Origin: Adenophora triphylla var. japonica
Taxonomy: Eukaryota > Streptophyta > Magnoliopsida > Asterales > Campanulaceae
Direction: 5' to 3'
Length of the DNA stretch: 64,000 nt
Assembly (NCBI GenBank): GCA_022495995.1
Contig: JAFEMH010003609.1
Location: forward strand, 1-64,000
Positions within the stretch are counted from its first letter, which is position 1. Each line of letters opens with the position of its first letter. Made by a program: the position numbers and the translations under genes. Positions 1-10,000 of the stretch are shown here, one piece after another. The notes under the pieces are model-generated. The model was not told the DNA's origin, searched no databases, and was given only the letters and a program-made list of their open reading frames with translations.

Positions 1-1
1 G

Positions 2-304
2 AGGAGTTACAAACCGTTCCCTGCTCATCAACTGCAGTCTCGGCTACTCCCTGATGAATCTTTCTCAAACACCTCGACGTCTTCTTGCAGTAAGCAACTT
101 TCTTCCTAGTTAGTCACAAAATATTCTCTTGTTTCTAGTAGTAGTTCTAATTCTCCGGATCCCAACTAGGGCAAAAGCTATTGCATTAATCATTTGCTCC
201 ACCTCTACATCAACATTCTCATACTCGTCCTCCTTTCTACTCGATTTTGCCCAACTCCAGCTTTCTCAGGTAGAACCAAACACCTACCCAGAGGGGACAT
301 GTAG
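2..304 (+). CDS. 3' end of an unidentified gene (partial, two putative exons)
   Basis: Frame 2 is open from the window edge and reads RSYKPFPAHQLQSRLLPDES and on into a Ser/Thr/Cys-rich stretch. A GTAAGC donor follows base 89. A pyrimidine-rich tract ending TTTCTCAG at 269 is a good acceptor, and a second AG nine bases upstream keeps the same frame. Splicing 89 to 270 leaves a short tail ending LPRGDM and a TAG at 302-304. AT-rich DNA with TGTAA-type motifs to about 800 looks like a plant 3' UTR. I do not recognise the family. The coding call rests only on the open frame and splice consensus, so it is tentative. Confidence 0.3.
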
Positions 305-930
305 GAGGATCATGAATAACTAGCCACTTATCAATGCAATCCACGTGGAAGGAATGTTTTGCAACTCAGCTCTCGCATCTCCTCCCCTTCCGTATATTCT
401 GGACACACAAATTGCACACTCGTCAGAATCTTTGCATCAACTCTTCTCGAGAGTGTATCTTGGATGTGCTATTTTCTATTGATTTCAGGTACTTGTTCGA
501 CGTTAAACGGAACCGTACGTATCGCAGAAATTTAGAACAGCTAGTTGTGTTGATCTACAGCACTTCAGGGAAGGAATGTCGACCAGAATTCAGTCAAAGC
601 GCTCGCATATTTTAGGCTTTGTAGTTACTATAGAGATATGAAAATTATGTGTAAGTAGCTGAATCCTTTTCTTGTGTATTTATATGTAATGGGTAATTTT
701 GGTTCATTGAGGATGTAATGTTTTTAAGGTTATTTGTTTGGATTAATGTTTTTTTGTTCATTGAATACTTAGGTTAAGGATGTAAGAAGCTGGAAATAAA
801 AATCCATTGAACAATGTACAATAAGCTCTGCCTACTATTTACCTTACACTCTTATTTTCATAAGAGATTCTAATTCCCATTTGTAGTCAGTTTTACGGTT
901 GGATTACTCCATCCAGGTCCCACTCCATAA
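305..930 (+). other. putative 3' UTR and intergenic DNA
   Basis: AT-rich sequence after the stop of the partial gene, with repeated TGTAAT/TTTGTT motifs around 640-800 typical of plant polyadenylation regions. A second short open stretch at 323-484 (frame around IHVEGMFCNS) could be a further alternative exon, but nothing proves it. Confidence 0.25.
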
Positions 931-934
931 TAAA

Positions 935-1950
935 ATAAATGTCACATTATCTTCCAAGCTCAACTGCCTCGTTAAAAAGCTTACCTTTTACTAAACGAAG
1001 TGTCCCATTAAGTTTTACGCTTTCACTAAAATGCGTAATAAATGCGGGCCATTTCGACAACTCCACTCATTTTTTCCTCTCACATACTCCACACTCCGTC
1101 TCGCAAAATGCTAAAACAGCAAACACTTTTACCCAAATGGGCCATGTCCTAGTGAAAGTTTCACCTTTCCTAAAATGGTAATAAATATGAGTCCTATTTG
1201 TCAACCCTACTCACTTTTTCCTCTCACATACTCCCTCACGTACCTGGCTAGAAGTGTCACTTTTTATCCAAAATGGCGTCCAGTTCAAGTTTTGAGCGTC
1301 ACCTTTCACTAAAAAGAAAATATTTTATTAATATTATTATCCCATCCACTATTCCCTCCAAACTAATTCTCTGCTCCTCTACATTCACAACACTTTTTAA
1401 ATTCAGCTATTTCCTCCACCTCAATTCTCTACTCCCTATTTTCAAATTACATCTCACAACATATTTTTCTTCCCACTTTAACCCAATTTGCGTCTTAAAT
1501 TTCGGGCTAAAAATGGTGGTAGCGCTCTGCCAAGGACGGAGGAATACTTAGAATTGTGGGCCCACTGACATCATCATCCACTCAAGCTTTTTCCCTCACA
1601 TATTTAAATTGTGAAACTCCACTTTAATAATATCAGCACTTACTTCTTACTCTCTGGCACAACCCTTCTCCCAGCTCATCCCAGCTTTTCTTAATTTACG
1701 CGTTTCACGAAAATGGTGTAAGCATCGGGCGGGACGGAGTGAAAGTACTTAAATTGTGGGGCCCACGTGTCATAATCCACTATATTTTTTCTCACATATT
1801 TAAATCAAGTGGGTAGAAACCCAGCTCGTCAAACCTGATTCACTTCTTCCCTCTCACATGACTGCATTTCCCACTCATTTACTTTTCTTAATTTGCTTTG
1901 TGTAGCCACTCCCAAAATGGTGAACCTTACAGCGGAACGGAGTCAACAGT
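935..1950. repeat. cluster of degenerate Stowaway-type MITE copies
   Basis: About 1 kb of overlapping, decayed repeats with Stowaway interior motifs: CACTTTTTCCTCTCACATACTCC, 'cctttcctaaaatgg' and '...ACGGAG'. The clearest copy is 1231-1544. It starts CTCCCTCACG after a TA and ends near GGACGGAGGAA before a TA. Its interior is strongly similar to the fresher Stowaway at 61192-61483. The motif 'ttaaattgtgggcccac' followed by 'ctcacatatttaaat' occurs twice (about 1552 and 1750), so part of the block was duplicated. No coding potential is supported. Confidence 0.55.
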
Positions 1951-2019
1951 ACATATATTTATTTTGATTTGACCCAAAATAAATAGCTTATTAATAATTA
2001 CTGGATGTAGTCTAAAGAG

Positions 2020-2617
2020 CGCTCCGTTTTGTTTAGGGAAATATTTTTTGGAAAATTGAAAATATTTTTTGGAATATGACATTTGGTTGTTTGGTAAATA
2101 CGAAAAATATTTTCTATAAAACATTTTAATATGAGTAATTTTTTATTTTTTTTATTTCCCAGGCAAGAAAGTTGATAAAAAAATTAATATTTTTTTATGA
2201 GCAAAAAGAAAATTGGTGGGGAGAGAGGAAGGGGTTGTAGGGGCGGCAGAAGAGTTGATAAAACAATTAATATGGGCAAAAAAATATGACGGGGGAGGGG
2301 GGTTAGATGGGCGACATGAGAGTTGATAAAAAAAATATGAGCAAAAAAAAAATTGACGGGGGTGGGTGGGGGTTAGGGGAGGGAGTCTGAGGTGGGGGTG
2401 TATTGGGGGCGGTGGTGGGGTTTGGGGGTGATGGTTTTAATAAATTTCGAAAAATGTTTTGATGAGGAGAAATTTGGAAAACATTTTTTATAGGAAATAA
2501 ACATATTTTTCATTGATAGAAAAAAAAATTTCGTTGACCTTATTTTTCAATGATTACCGACACTGAAAAATGAGAAAAATATTTTTGAAAAATATTTTCT
2601 TCCAAACAAACGAAGTT
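2020..2617. mobile_element. Harbinger/Tourist-like MITE with G-rich core
   Basis: The left end (GCTCCGTTTTGTTTAGG) and right end (CCAAACAAACGAAG) are imperfect inverted repeats of the same type as the better-preserved element at 3938-4866. Subterminal 'ggaaaatattttt' motifs are mirrored on both sides. The centre (about 2210-2430) is unusually G-rich with many GGGG runs. The target duplication is not clear, so the superfamily is inferred from the related copy. Confidence 0.5.
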
Positions 2618-2970
2618 TAAGTGATAATTAATTAAAATATAACATTTATTACGAGACAGGATCGTACGCATTATTATTCGGTTGTATGACGACACACCCA
2701 TCTTCAATATGCCAACCGAAAGTAGAGAGAAAAAGATAATAATACAAAACAAAATATCGAGTCTTTGTTTGAAAATAACCATGTTATAATTATACTTTTG
2801 TTTATCAATTACCACACACCATCATCAAGGCCACCAAATTCATAACAAAAAGATTCTTGTTAAACTCAAGGGAATTTGTCTCATAAATTTCTTTTGGAAC
2901 AAATTATTTTTTATTAAATTTTTTATTATATTAAAATGCCTCATAAGTTTTCATGTTGTATTATGTATAA

Positions 2971-3317
2971 CTAGCACTTACCACCCGTACAAGGCACGGG
3001 CCATTTTCACTTCCCAATTTATTTTCACTTTCTAATTATTGTAGAATTTGTTTTTACTTCCTACTTCCTAGCTTTTGTACTTAAGTAACACAATTTAATG
3101 TTTAAAATTAAATTTAAAAAATGAGTGTAATAAGTGGGAAGTTAATTCTGATTTTTTTTTAGCAATGAGTGGATAGTTTTTTTTTTTTTTTTTTAATGAG
3201 TGGGAAGTTAAAAACAATTTTGGGGAAAATGAGTCGAACCATCAGATCAATTTGTGAGAATCAATCTCAGTCGCTCTTTGTCTCGGCGGTTACCCTCATT
3301 CTCTATTGTAATATAGA
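2971..3317 (-). mobile_element. non-autonomous mini-Helitron
   Basis: On the minus strand it begins TCTATATTACAATAG (right edge) and ends with a small hairpin (CCCGTGCC...TACGGG) followed by ...GTGCTAG at the left edge. It sits between A and T, as expected for Helitrons (5'-TC, 3' hairpin plus CTRR, A/T target, no target duplication). It has no coding capacity (347 bp). Confidence 0.55.
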
Positions 3318-3937
3318 TATAACATTTAGTTATGCAGTAGTTTAAAATCATAATACCGCATCCGCACCACCGCCTCCGCCACAGCCCAGCTCCACCGCCG
3401 CCGTCTGCTATCGCCGCATGCCGGATTCCGGTCAATTTTCGCCGGAATCCGATCAATTTTCACCGAAATTCGACAATTTTGGCCGGAATCCGGTCGCCGG
3501 AGGTCGGAATCTGGTTGCCGGTTCATGGGCTTCGGACTCCGGTCACCGGCGGCCGCCGAAATGCAGTATTATGACCTTAATTGATGTTGTATTTTCGAAA
3601 CATAATACAATATTATAATACAACATGAAAAAGAAATTTACCGGATATTATGAAACTTTTTTAGGATTTATCAGGGCATATTCCCTAAACTCAAATGGAA
3701 ACAAAGCGTTAAACTTTGAAGGGTTAATCTTACTTTACCTTTTCAACTTTTTCAAGGTTTGCATGATGCATTATTTGGGTTTGTGGTTTCATTTTTCTCA
3801 CTTTAAAGCCTGAACTTCCAGTTTTATATTAAGTTGGGACATAGACAACAATTTCGTTAGATATTTGACGAAGATTTTACATGTGTCAAAGAAGAGACAC
3901 TCTGAAAATGATGTATTGTGAATCAGTAATGAACTTA
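3318..3937. other. GC-rich interval without an assignable gene
   Basis: Bases 3350-3560 are much more GC-rich than the surroundings and repeat the motif CCGGAATCCGG(T)C several times. Open frames exist on both strands but are low-complexity and match no family I recognise. The near-repeat 'gcagta-ttatgacctt' / 'gcagtagtttaaaatcat' on the two sides suggests a small mobile element. No function is assigned. Confidence 0.3.
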
Positions 3938-4866
3938 GGCTCCGTTTGTGCCCCCGTAAAACATTTTTTGAAAAACGTTTTCCGGAAAATAACTCGTTTT
4001 ACGTCGTTTGGTTAGCCCTCGAAAAATATTTTCCGAAAAATATCTCGTTTTTCGCTGTTTGGTTGTCCTAAGTAAAACATTTTCCGGAAAACATTTTACG
4101 CCCTTTCTAAGTAAAACGACTTACTGACCTTGTCCTAAGTAAAACATTTTTCGAAAAATGGAGGCCTTAATGTACAACTCATATTACGCCCGATACAACA
4201 TAATAATAATAATTAAAAAAAAAATTTAACTGCCCCCACCCACCCCCCCAATTTTTTTTTCTGTAACCACCCCACCCACCCCCTACCTACCCCACCCCCC
4301 ACCCACCCACCCCCTCCCCCAAAAAAATTTTTTTTTGGTAACCGCCCCACCCACCCCCCCCCCCAAAAAAAAAAAAAAAATTTAACCGGCCCGCCCCACC
4401 CACCCCCTGTCTACCCCACTCCCCCACCCACCCTCCCCAAAAAAAAAAAAAAATTTTTTTTTTTTTGGTAACCGCCTCCCACTCCACCTCAAGCCACCCC
4501 CTCCCAAATAAAAAAAAAAATTGGGGGTGGGGGTAGGGTGGGTGGGCTACCAATTTTTTTTTTTTTTTGGGGCGGGGGTGGGGGGTGGGTGGGCGAGTTA
4601 CAAAAAATAATTTTTTTTTGGGGGGGGGGTGGGGGGTGGGTGGGTGGTGGGGTGGGTGGGGTGGTTACAAAAAATGATTAAAAATTTTTTTTTTAATAAA
4701 ACATTTTACGACCTTTCGAAAAATATTTTTCTTATCAAACACCCGAAAACATTTTACACCATTTCTCCGTAAAACATTTTAAGCCTTACCTCCGTAAAAT
4801 ATTTTACAGGAAAACATTTTTCAGAAAACGTTTTCCGAAAAATTTTACGTCGAAACAAACGGAGCC
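3938..4866. mobile_element. Harbinger/Tourist-like MITE (TTA duplication, G/C-run core)
   Basis: Perfect terminal inverted repeats GGCTCCGTTTGT / ACAAACGGAGCC are flanked by TTA at 3935-3937 and 4867-4869, the three-base duplication typical of PIF/Harbinger elements. Subterminal regions repeat 'gtaaaacattttccggaaaa' motifs in mirrored orientation. The core (4210-4680) has C-rich runs with poly-A tracts on the left half and G-rich runs on the right half, so the element can fold on itself and carries several G-quadruplex motifs. No transposase is present (929 bp). Confidence 0.75.
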
Positions 4867-4869
4867 TTA

Positions 4870-5260
4870 TACTAAAATTTCTTGCTATTAGAGATACACT
4901 CTGTCCAAAATGAATGATCATTCGTATTTAAAAGCAATTTGAAAGATTTAATTTTTAGTAGAAAAAATATAAATATATTAAAATTTTTTGCTATTCACTT
5001 TAAAAATTTTAATTTACAAATATATAACAAATTATGAAAAACAATTTAATAAAATATCATTTAGGAATCAAGTTTCTGAAAAAGTTTCAAAAAATTATTT
5101 ATTTTGAAAATAAAATAAACAGAAAATCATTAAATTGGAACAAAGTGAACACTGTGTAATTAAATAATTTAATTAATAAAAGGTATTATAAATTATAATT
5201 TCGCGAATCAGGCGAGTGTTATGCTAGTTAAATTAACTGCATATCCCTAATTACTCCCTC
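4870..5260. other. AT-rich intergenic DNA
   Basis: Very AT-rich DNA with no supported gene. It leads into the putative promoter/5' region of the TRM9-like fragment. Confidence 0.4.
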
Positions 5261-5401
5261 CAAAAATTTGGGGGCCTTAGGGTTAAATCACCGACTAAAT
5301 AGACACCCGCCGGCGATTTCATTTGATGACCTTCTCCCCCACCACAATATTCCATTCCATCCTCTCCACTACGCCGACAATACTACAGTTCGCCATCTCC
5401 G

Positions 5402-5406
<5 letters not shown>

Positions 5407-5443
<37 letters not shown>
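5407..5443. repeat. (CT)n microsatellite
   Basis: Uninterrupted CT dinucleotides over about 37 bases, upstream of the TRM9-like start codon. CT tracts are common in plant 5' UTRs. Confidence 0.9.
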
Positions 5444-5445
<2 letters not shown>

Positions 5446-5667
5446 ACATTATATCTTTATATTTATCTCATCTTTCTCAATTGTACTAATTGAAACCCTA
5501 GTTCTATCATCTGTTTCTGTTTTCTGCTATGCATCATTGACTAGGTTTCTCTATAGTTCTGTGCTATGATTATCTGATGCTCATTGATGTTTACAGAGGA
5601 AGGAGTTGTATTGGTAGAGCTTTTGGATTCAACTGATTTATGTTATAGGGCTTGAATTTCAATTACT

Positions 5668-5871
5668 ATGAATAATTTGCGAATTAGAACTGGTAAAACC
5701 TTTACTTTGAGCCCCTCTGCTTCGTGTGATTCACGTGTTCAGTCCACTCCAGAGATTGAAAAGAAGTATGTTCATCGTGTTTATGATGCAATTGCTCCCC
5801 ATAATTCAGCGCTACCCCGGTTTGCCGGGCGGCTTCAGAGCAGCAAGTTACTTGATGGGAGTATAAATTAA
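5668..5871 (+). pseudogene. TRM9: truncated first exon of TRM9/ALKBH8-like tRNA methyltransferase
   Basis: An ATG at 5668 opens 67 codons. The stretch STPEIEKKYVHRVYDAIAPH matches the region just before the SAM-binding domain of Trm9-type tRNA methyltransferases, which complete wobble-uridine modification (mcm5U). The conserved 'FSxTRFAKWP' that should follow is garbled here (NSALPRFAGRL), consistent with a small indel. A TAA stops the frame at 5869-5871, and no motif I (D-GCG-GKYL) follows. A Stowaway starts at 5876, so the methyltransferase body is absent. The 5' side looks like a real plant 5' UTR, with a CT tract and a possible UTR intron ending near 5595. The family assignment is from memory of the motif. 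Confidence 0.6.
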
Positions 5872-5875
5872 TATA

Positions 5876-6166
5876 CTCCCTCCGTCCATTTACATACTTC
5901 ACACTTTCTATTTTGGGCGTCCACTTACTTACTTCACACTTTGTTTCTTTCCTAAAATGAAAACTTTATATTATTAAAATATTAACCCTACCCCACTATA
6001 ATTTACTATTCCCTCCACTCATTCTCTCTCCTACATTATTTTAATACTCACAACACCATTATAAGTGGAGGGAATAGTAAAGATTCTTTGCCATTTTAGG
6101 AAGTGTGCAATTTATAATGGGACGCCCAATGAGGAAAGTGTGCAATTTATAGCGGGACGGAGGGAG
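5876..6166. mobile_element. Stowaway MITE
   Basis: Left end CTCCCTCCGTCCATTTA after TA (5874-5875); right end GCGGGACGGAGGGAG followed by TGTA. The length (291 bp) and interior (CACTCATTCTCTCTCC, ACTCACAACA) are typical of Tc1/mariner-related Stowaway MITEs. Confidence 0.8.
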
Positions 6167-6193
6167 TGTACTATATATATAATATAATATATA

Positions 6194-6471
6194 CTCCCTC
6201 CGTCCCATTAATAACTTCACTTTTTGCCAAAATGGGTGTCCCGTTTAAAGCTTCACCTTTTCTAAAATGGCAAATTTTTTTTACTATTTCACCCACTCAT
6301 TCTCTCTCATATTTTACTATTACACTCACAATATTTTTCAAATTTACTATTTTCTCTACTCATTCTCTCTCCTATTTTACTATTACACTCACAACATTTT
6401 TTCCACTCACCAATTTCCTTAATTTGCGTGCCCATCTCAAAAGGGTGAAACAATTACCGGGACGAAGGAAG
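6194..6471. mobile_element. Stowaway MITE
   Basis: Starts CTCCCTCCGTCCCATT after TA and ends CCGGGACGAAGGAAG before TA (6472-6473). Length 278 bp. It lies about 27 bp downstream of the previous Stowaway, separated by TATA-rich DNA. Confidence 0.8.
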
Positions 6472-6481
6472 TATATAAATA

Positions 6482-6659
6482 TCTATAGTATAAATAAGAA
6501 CTGTCTACCTCACCATGTGAATAGTATTATGAATAGTGCTAACTGCCAAATTTCCCATTTTGCTCTCATTAAGTTGTCCCTTTTCCATTTTGTCCTTAAA
6601 AAAAAATTCTTTTTTTAATTAAAAAAAAAAACGTGTCCTCGAATACGGGTTTTTACTAG
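6482..6659 (+). mobile_element. 178-bp mini-Helitron
   Basis: Begins TCTATAGTATAAATAAG after an A and ends ...TACTAG before a T. The start resembles the 5' end of the Helitron at 2971-3317 (TCTATATTACAATAG). The 3' hairpin is degenerate (GTCCTCGAATACGGG). Confidence 0.45.
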
Positions 6660-6669
6660 TAAATATATA

Positions 6670-6961
6670 CTCATTCCGTCCACTTTGTTGCTTCACAGTT
6701 ACTGTTCATGCGTGGATTAAGGAAAAAATAATGATATAAATATTGTGAGTGTAAAAGTAAAATAGGAGAGAGAATGAGTGGAGGGAATAGTAAATTATAA
6801 TGGTGTTGTGAGTATTAAAATAATGTAGGAGAGAGAATGAGTGAGGTATGGTTAATATTTTAATAATAAAAACTTTCTATTTTAGGTAAAAAAAATAAAG
6901 TGTTAAGTATGTATTTGGATGCCCAAAATAGAAAGTGTGAAGTATGTAAGTGGAGGGTAAG
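6670..6961. mobile_element. Stowaway MITE in the upstream region of the oxidoreductase gene
   Basis: Left end CTCATTCCGTCCACTTTG after TA; right end GTAAGTGGAGGGTAAG before TA. It is inverted relative to the Stowaway at 5876-6166 (interior GGAGAGAGAATGAGTGG). Its right end is about 100 bp upstream of the oxidoreductase ATG, so it lies within the proximal promoter/5' UTR. Confidence 0.7.
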
Positions 6962-7064
6962 TATAATCAAAACCCAAACCCTTGATACTCTTCCCAATTT
7001 CAACTCCAAATCCAAACCATTTCGTTGACCAGTAATCAGAGCACTTTGCACCTCCGTATCAAAC

Positions 7065-10000
7065 ATGGTCAAAGCCATTAGGGTTCATGAGCTCGGTGGC
7101 CCTGAGGTTTCTTTTTCCCTTGCATTTCTCCATTTCTTTCTGTGTGTGTGCAGTTTGTGATTTAGTTAAAGGGGTAATTTCTTAATTTTTCTTTCTTAGT
7201 TTTAAAATTGAGTACCCTTTTGTTGATCTTTTACTTGCAGTCCCCAAATTTCATGGTAGACGATGTATTTATTGTCCTCTTGATTGAGATGGTCATATGA
7301 TTGTTTGGTTTAGTTTGAATTGGAGGAGTAGCGATTTGGGTTCTCATCTTTTCTTATGATTCTTCTGCTTTGAAGTTGATTTCTAGATAATAGTTTGTAA
7401 TTTAAGTGATCGAGCTTGACTAAGTTATTGTCTCCGAATTACTACTGCTTCTTTGAGGCAGTGATTTACTGATTACAAATTGCTTTGAATTGGAAATATG
7501 GAGGTTCAATTTTGTGTTTTCTTTACTTCTATGCATAAGATTATGTTTTCATTATTTTTTTTATTTCCCACTTTATTTGTGCATAAAATTACAAGTCTTT
7601 ATGGGTTTTGAATATCATCGTGCTTTATGCCTTGAATTTTAAAAATGTTGGATGGAACACATTTTCATTATTGTCTTATGTATATTATGTCCTGCAAATT
7701 CTGATTCTATGCACAAACTTATTTTAGCTCTTGTAGATCACAATTAGAATCAATGGGAAGTCTGATGTTTCTCTCATTAAATTGTAGCTCCCAGCATAGT
7801 TATCAAAAGCGCGCCTAGGCTCCGGGCGCAGAGAGGCTCAGCTTTGGAGCCTGGATTGTGCTAGGCGAGGCTCTGTTTCATAGGCGAGGGATTAGGCGCG
7901 CCTAGGGCTGAAGCGCGAGCCTTGATGGTGTGCCCCTAGGCTCCGGCACAATAATTGACCAACAATTAAATCGTAATTAAACCTAATACGCGACTATTAC
8001 TCTTCTCGACTCTCTGACGTACACGTGTCATAACTCTGTATAAGAGTAGCGATCACTAGGAACTCCTTCAAACTAACAGCGACGACCTCCGGCGACCTGG
8101 GAAGAACACCGACGATCTCCATGATCACTTGATGTTATATGTATACTTATATTTTTAGTATAGTATATATACATTTATGACATATAACGTATGTTGGTGC
8201 TTGTTTCTTTTATGACTTATAACGTATGTTTGATTTACTACTTGCATTTGATTTATTGCTCATCTTGATGTTGTATGTATACTATATGTTTAGTATTTTA
8301 AGGTATTTTTGCGTCGTCACTCGGGCGCGCGCCCGCCTTGCGCCTTGCGCCTAGGCTCCGGGCACTGCTTTTGCGCCTTGGTGCGCCTTGGGCCTTTAAT
8401 AACTATGGCTCCCAGGATGTTGCAATTAACAACATACTTATTGCGTTGTTAACATAGCTATGCAAGTTTTTTTTCTTTTTCCTTGTCTAGACTCTTTTAC
8501 TTGTATGAGTAACATGTGAGTAAGCCTTATTTACAGATGACTGATTAAACTAAATGTTTCAGGTCTTGAAATGGGAGGATGTGGAAATTGGGGAACCAAA
8601 GGATGGAGAGATCAGGGTTAAGAATAAGGTTATCGGGCTTAATTTTATTGATGTATATTTCCGTAAAGGAGTTTACAAAGCAGCTGCAATGCCGTTTACA
8701 CTAGGTATGCTATTAGTCATGCACTTGTCATGTTGACTATATTAGCTTGATTATCTGAAGCCCATTTATCATATGCTATGTGTGTCATTCCTTAGAAACT
8801 TTTCTTAATATCATTTGTGTCTTAAAATCATGATTTAAGGATTATTCTTATTTTGTTTGCTTTACTGAAAGTTTCAAGTAATTTCTTTTTTTTTTCTTTT
8901 TGCAAACCCCGGTGCGCCAAGCGCTCCCCGCCAAGCGGGGGTTGGGAGAGGGAACCATTTGCTAGAGCCTTCCCCTGACAATTTCAATTAATTATAGGAT
9001 CTAATTAAATTCCATTACTTTTATAATTATAATTTACCTTATTATGCTGAGGTTGATCGGAAATGTTTTGTCCCTTGAAATTGTTTTAAGTCTGTGTAAT
9101 CCCATGTAATAAAGGGGGTAAAAGAAAAGTAAAGCTCTATAAAATTTATAACCAGATACTCTGATGTGTGTGTGCTATGACCATTGGTAATTGTCCCTTA
9201 TTAACATGCTGAGATAGACAGGAATGAGAAATGATACTCCCTCTGTCCTTAAATGCATGTCCATTTTCAAGAAATTTTTGTCCCAAAATGAATGTCTTTT
9301 TTGTAAAAAAAACTTTGTCCCTAAACGTATTTTATGCCTTTTGTTTTTTCACTATTCATTTTGTACTTGCAATATAGAAGGTGGATAACAAGAATATTTA
9401 TGCATCTTTGCCATTAAATTGTATAAAATGTTAACATTTTCATAATGTCCCCTAAATGAAATTTAGATTTCATTAGGGACGGAAGAAGTACAAATCAAAA
9501 TATGTGATCATACTCTAATATGCCTTAATTCTATCATTACTGTTGGAATTGTCAATATCACAAGGTCAACTGTTTAGGGTACTACAATAAGCACCTCTTG
9601 TCAAAATTGTGATCATGAAGTGCTGATTGTTTTTGTCATCATGTAAAGTGCATTCAAGTTTGTATAAAAACTCATTGTTATTGATGAAATAATAGTCTCT
9701 AACTAACTAGTGCAGAAAAACAGAGGGAAGGCTGTAGTTGTTCCTACTAAACTGTTAGGACAATGATCATGTTAATTTTCTTATTGGATCCATCTTCTCA
9801 TAGTGTGAAAATTATGTCAGTGACAACTGATATGTTATAATCTTTCAATCTATAATACCGGCTATCATCGTATGGCAGGATTTTCTAGCCTCCGAAATTT
9901 TCAAAAGGATGCCACATTGACCGCGGTTTTGACTTTTGACTTCTGCTGCAAACTAAGTTTTCCTATCTTTCGTGTGCAGGTATGGAGGCAGTGGGTTTGG

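Noticed and set aside
334..615. 93-codon frame downstream of the partial gene
   Set aside because: Begins 30 bp after the inferred stop, lacks family resemblance, and another frame there is equally open.
3247..3618. Overlapping frames in the GC-rich interval near 3.4 kb
   Set aside because: Repetitive CCGGAATCCGG DNA gives open frames on several strands; no recognised domain.
4287..4553. Gly/Trp-rich minus-strand frame
   Set aside because: Artefact of homopolymer and C/G runs in a MITE core.
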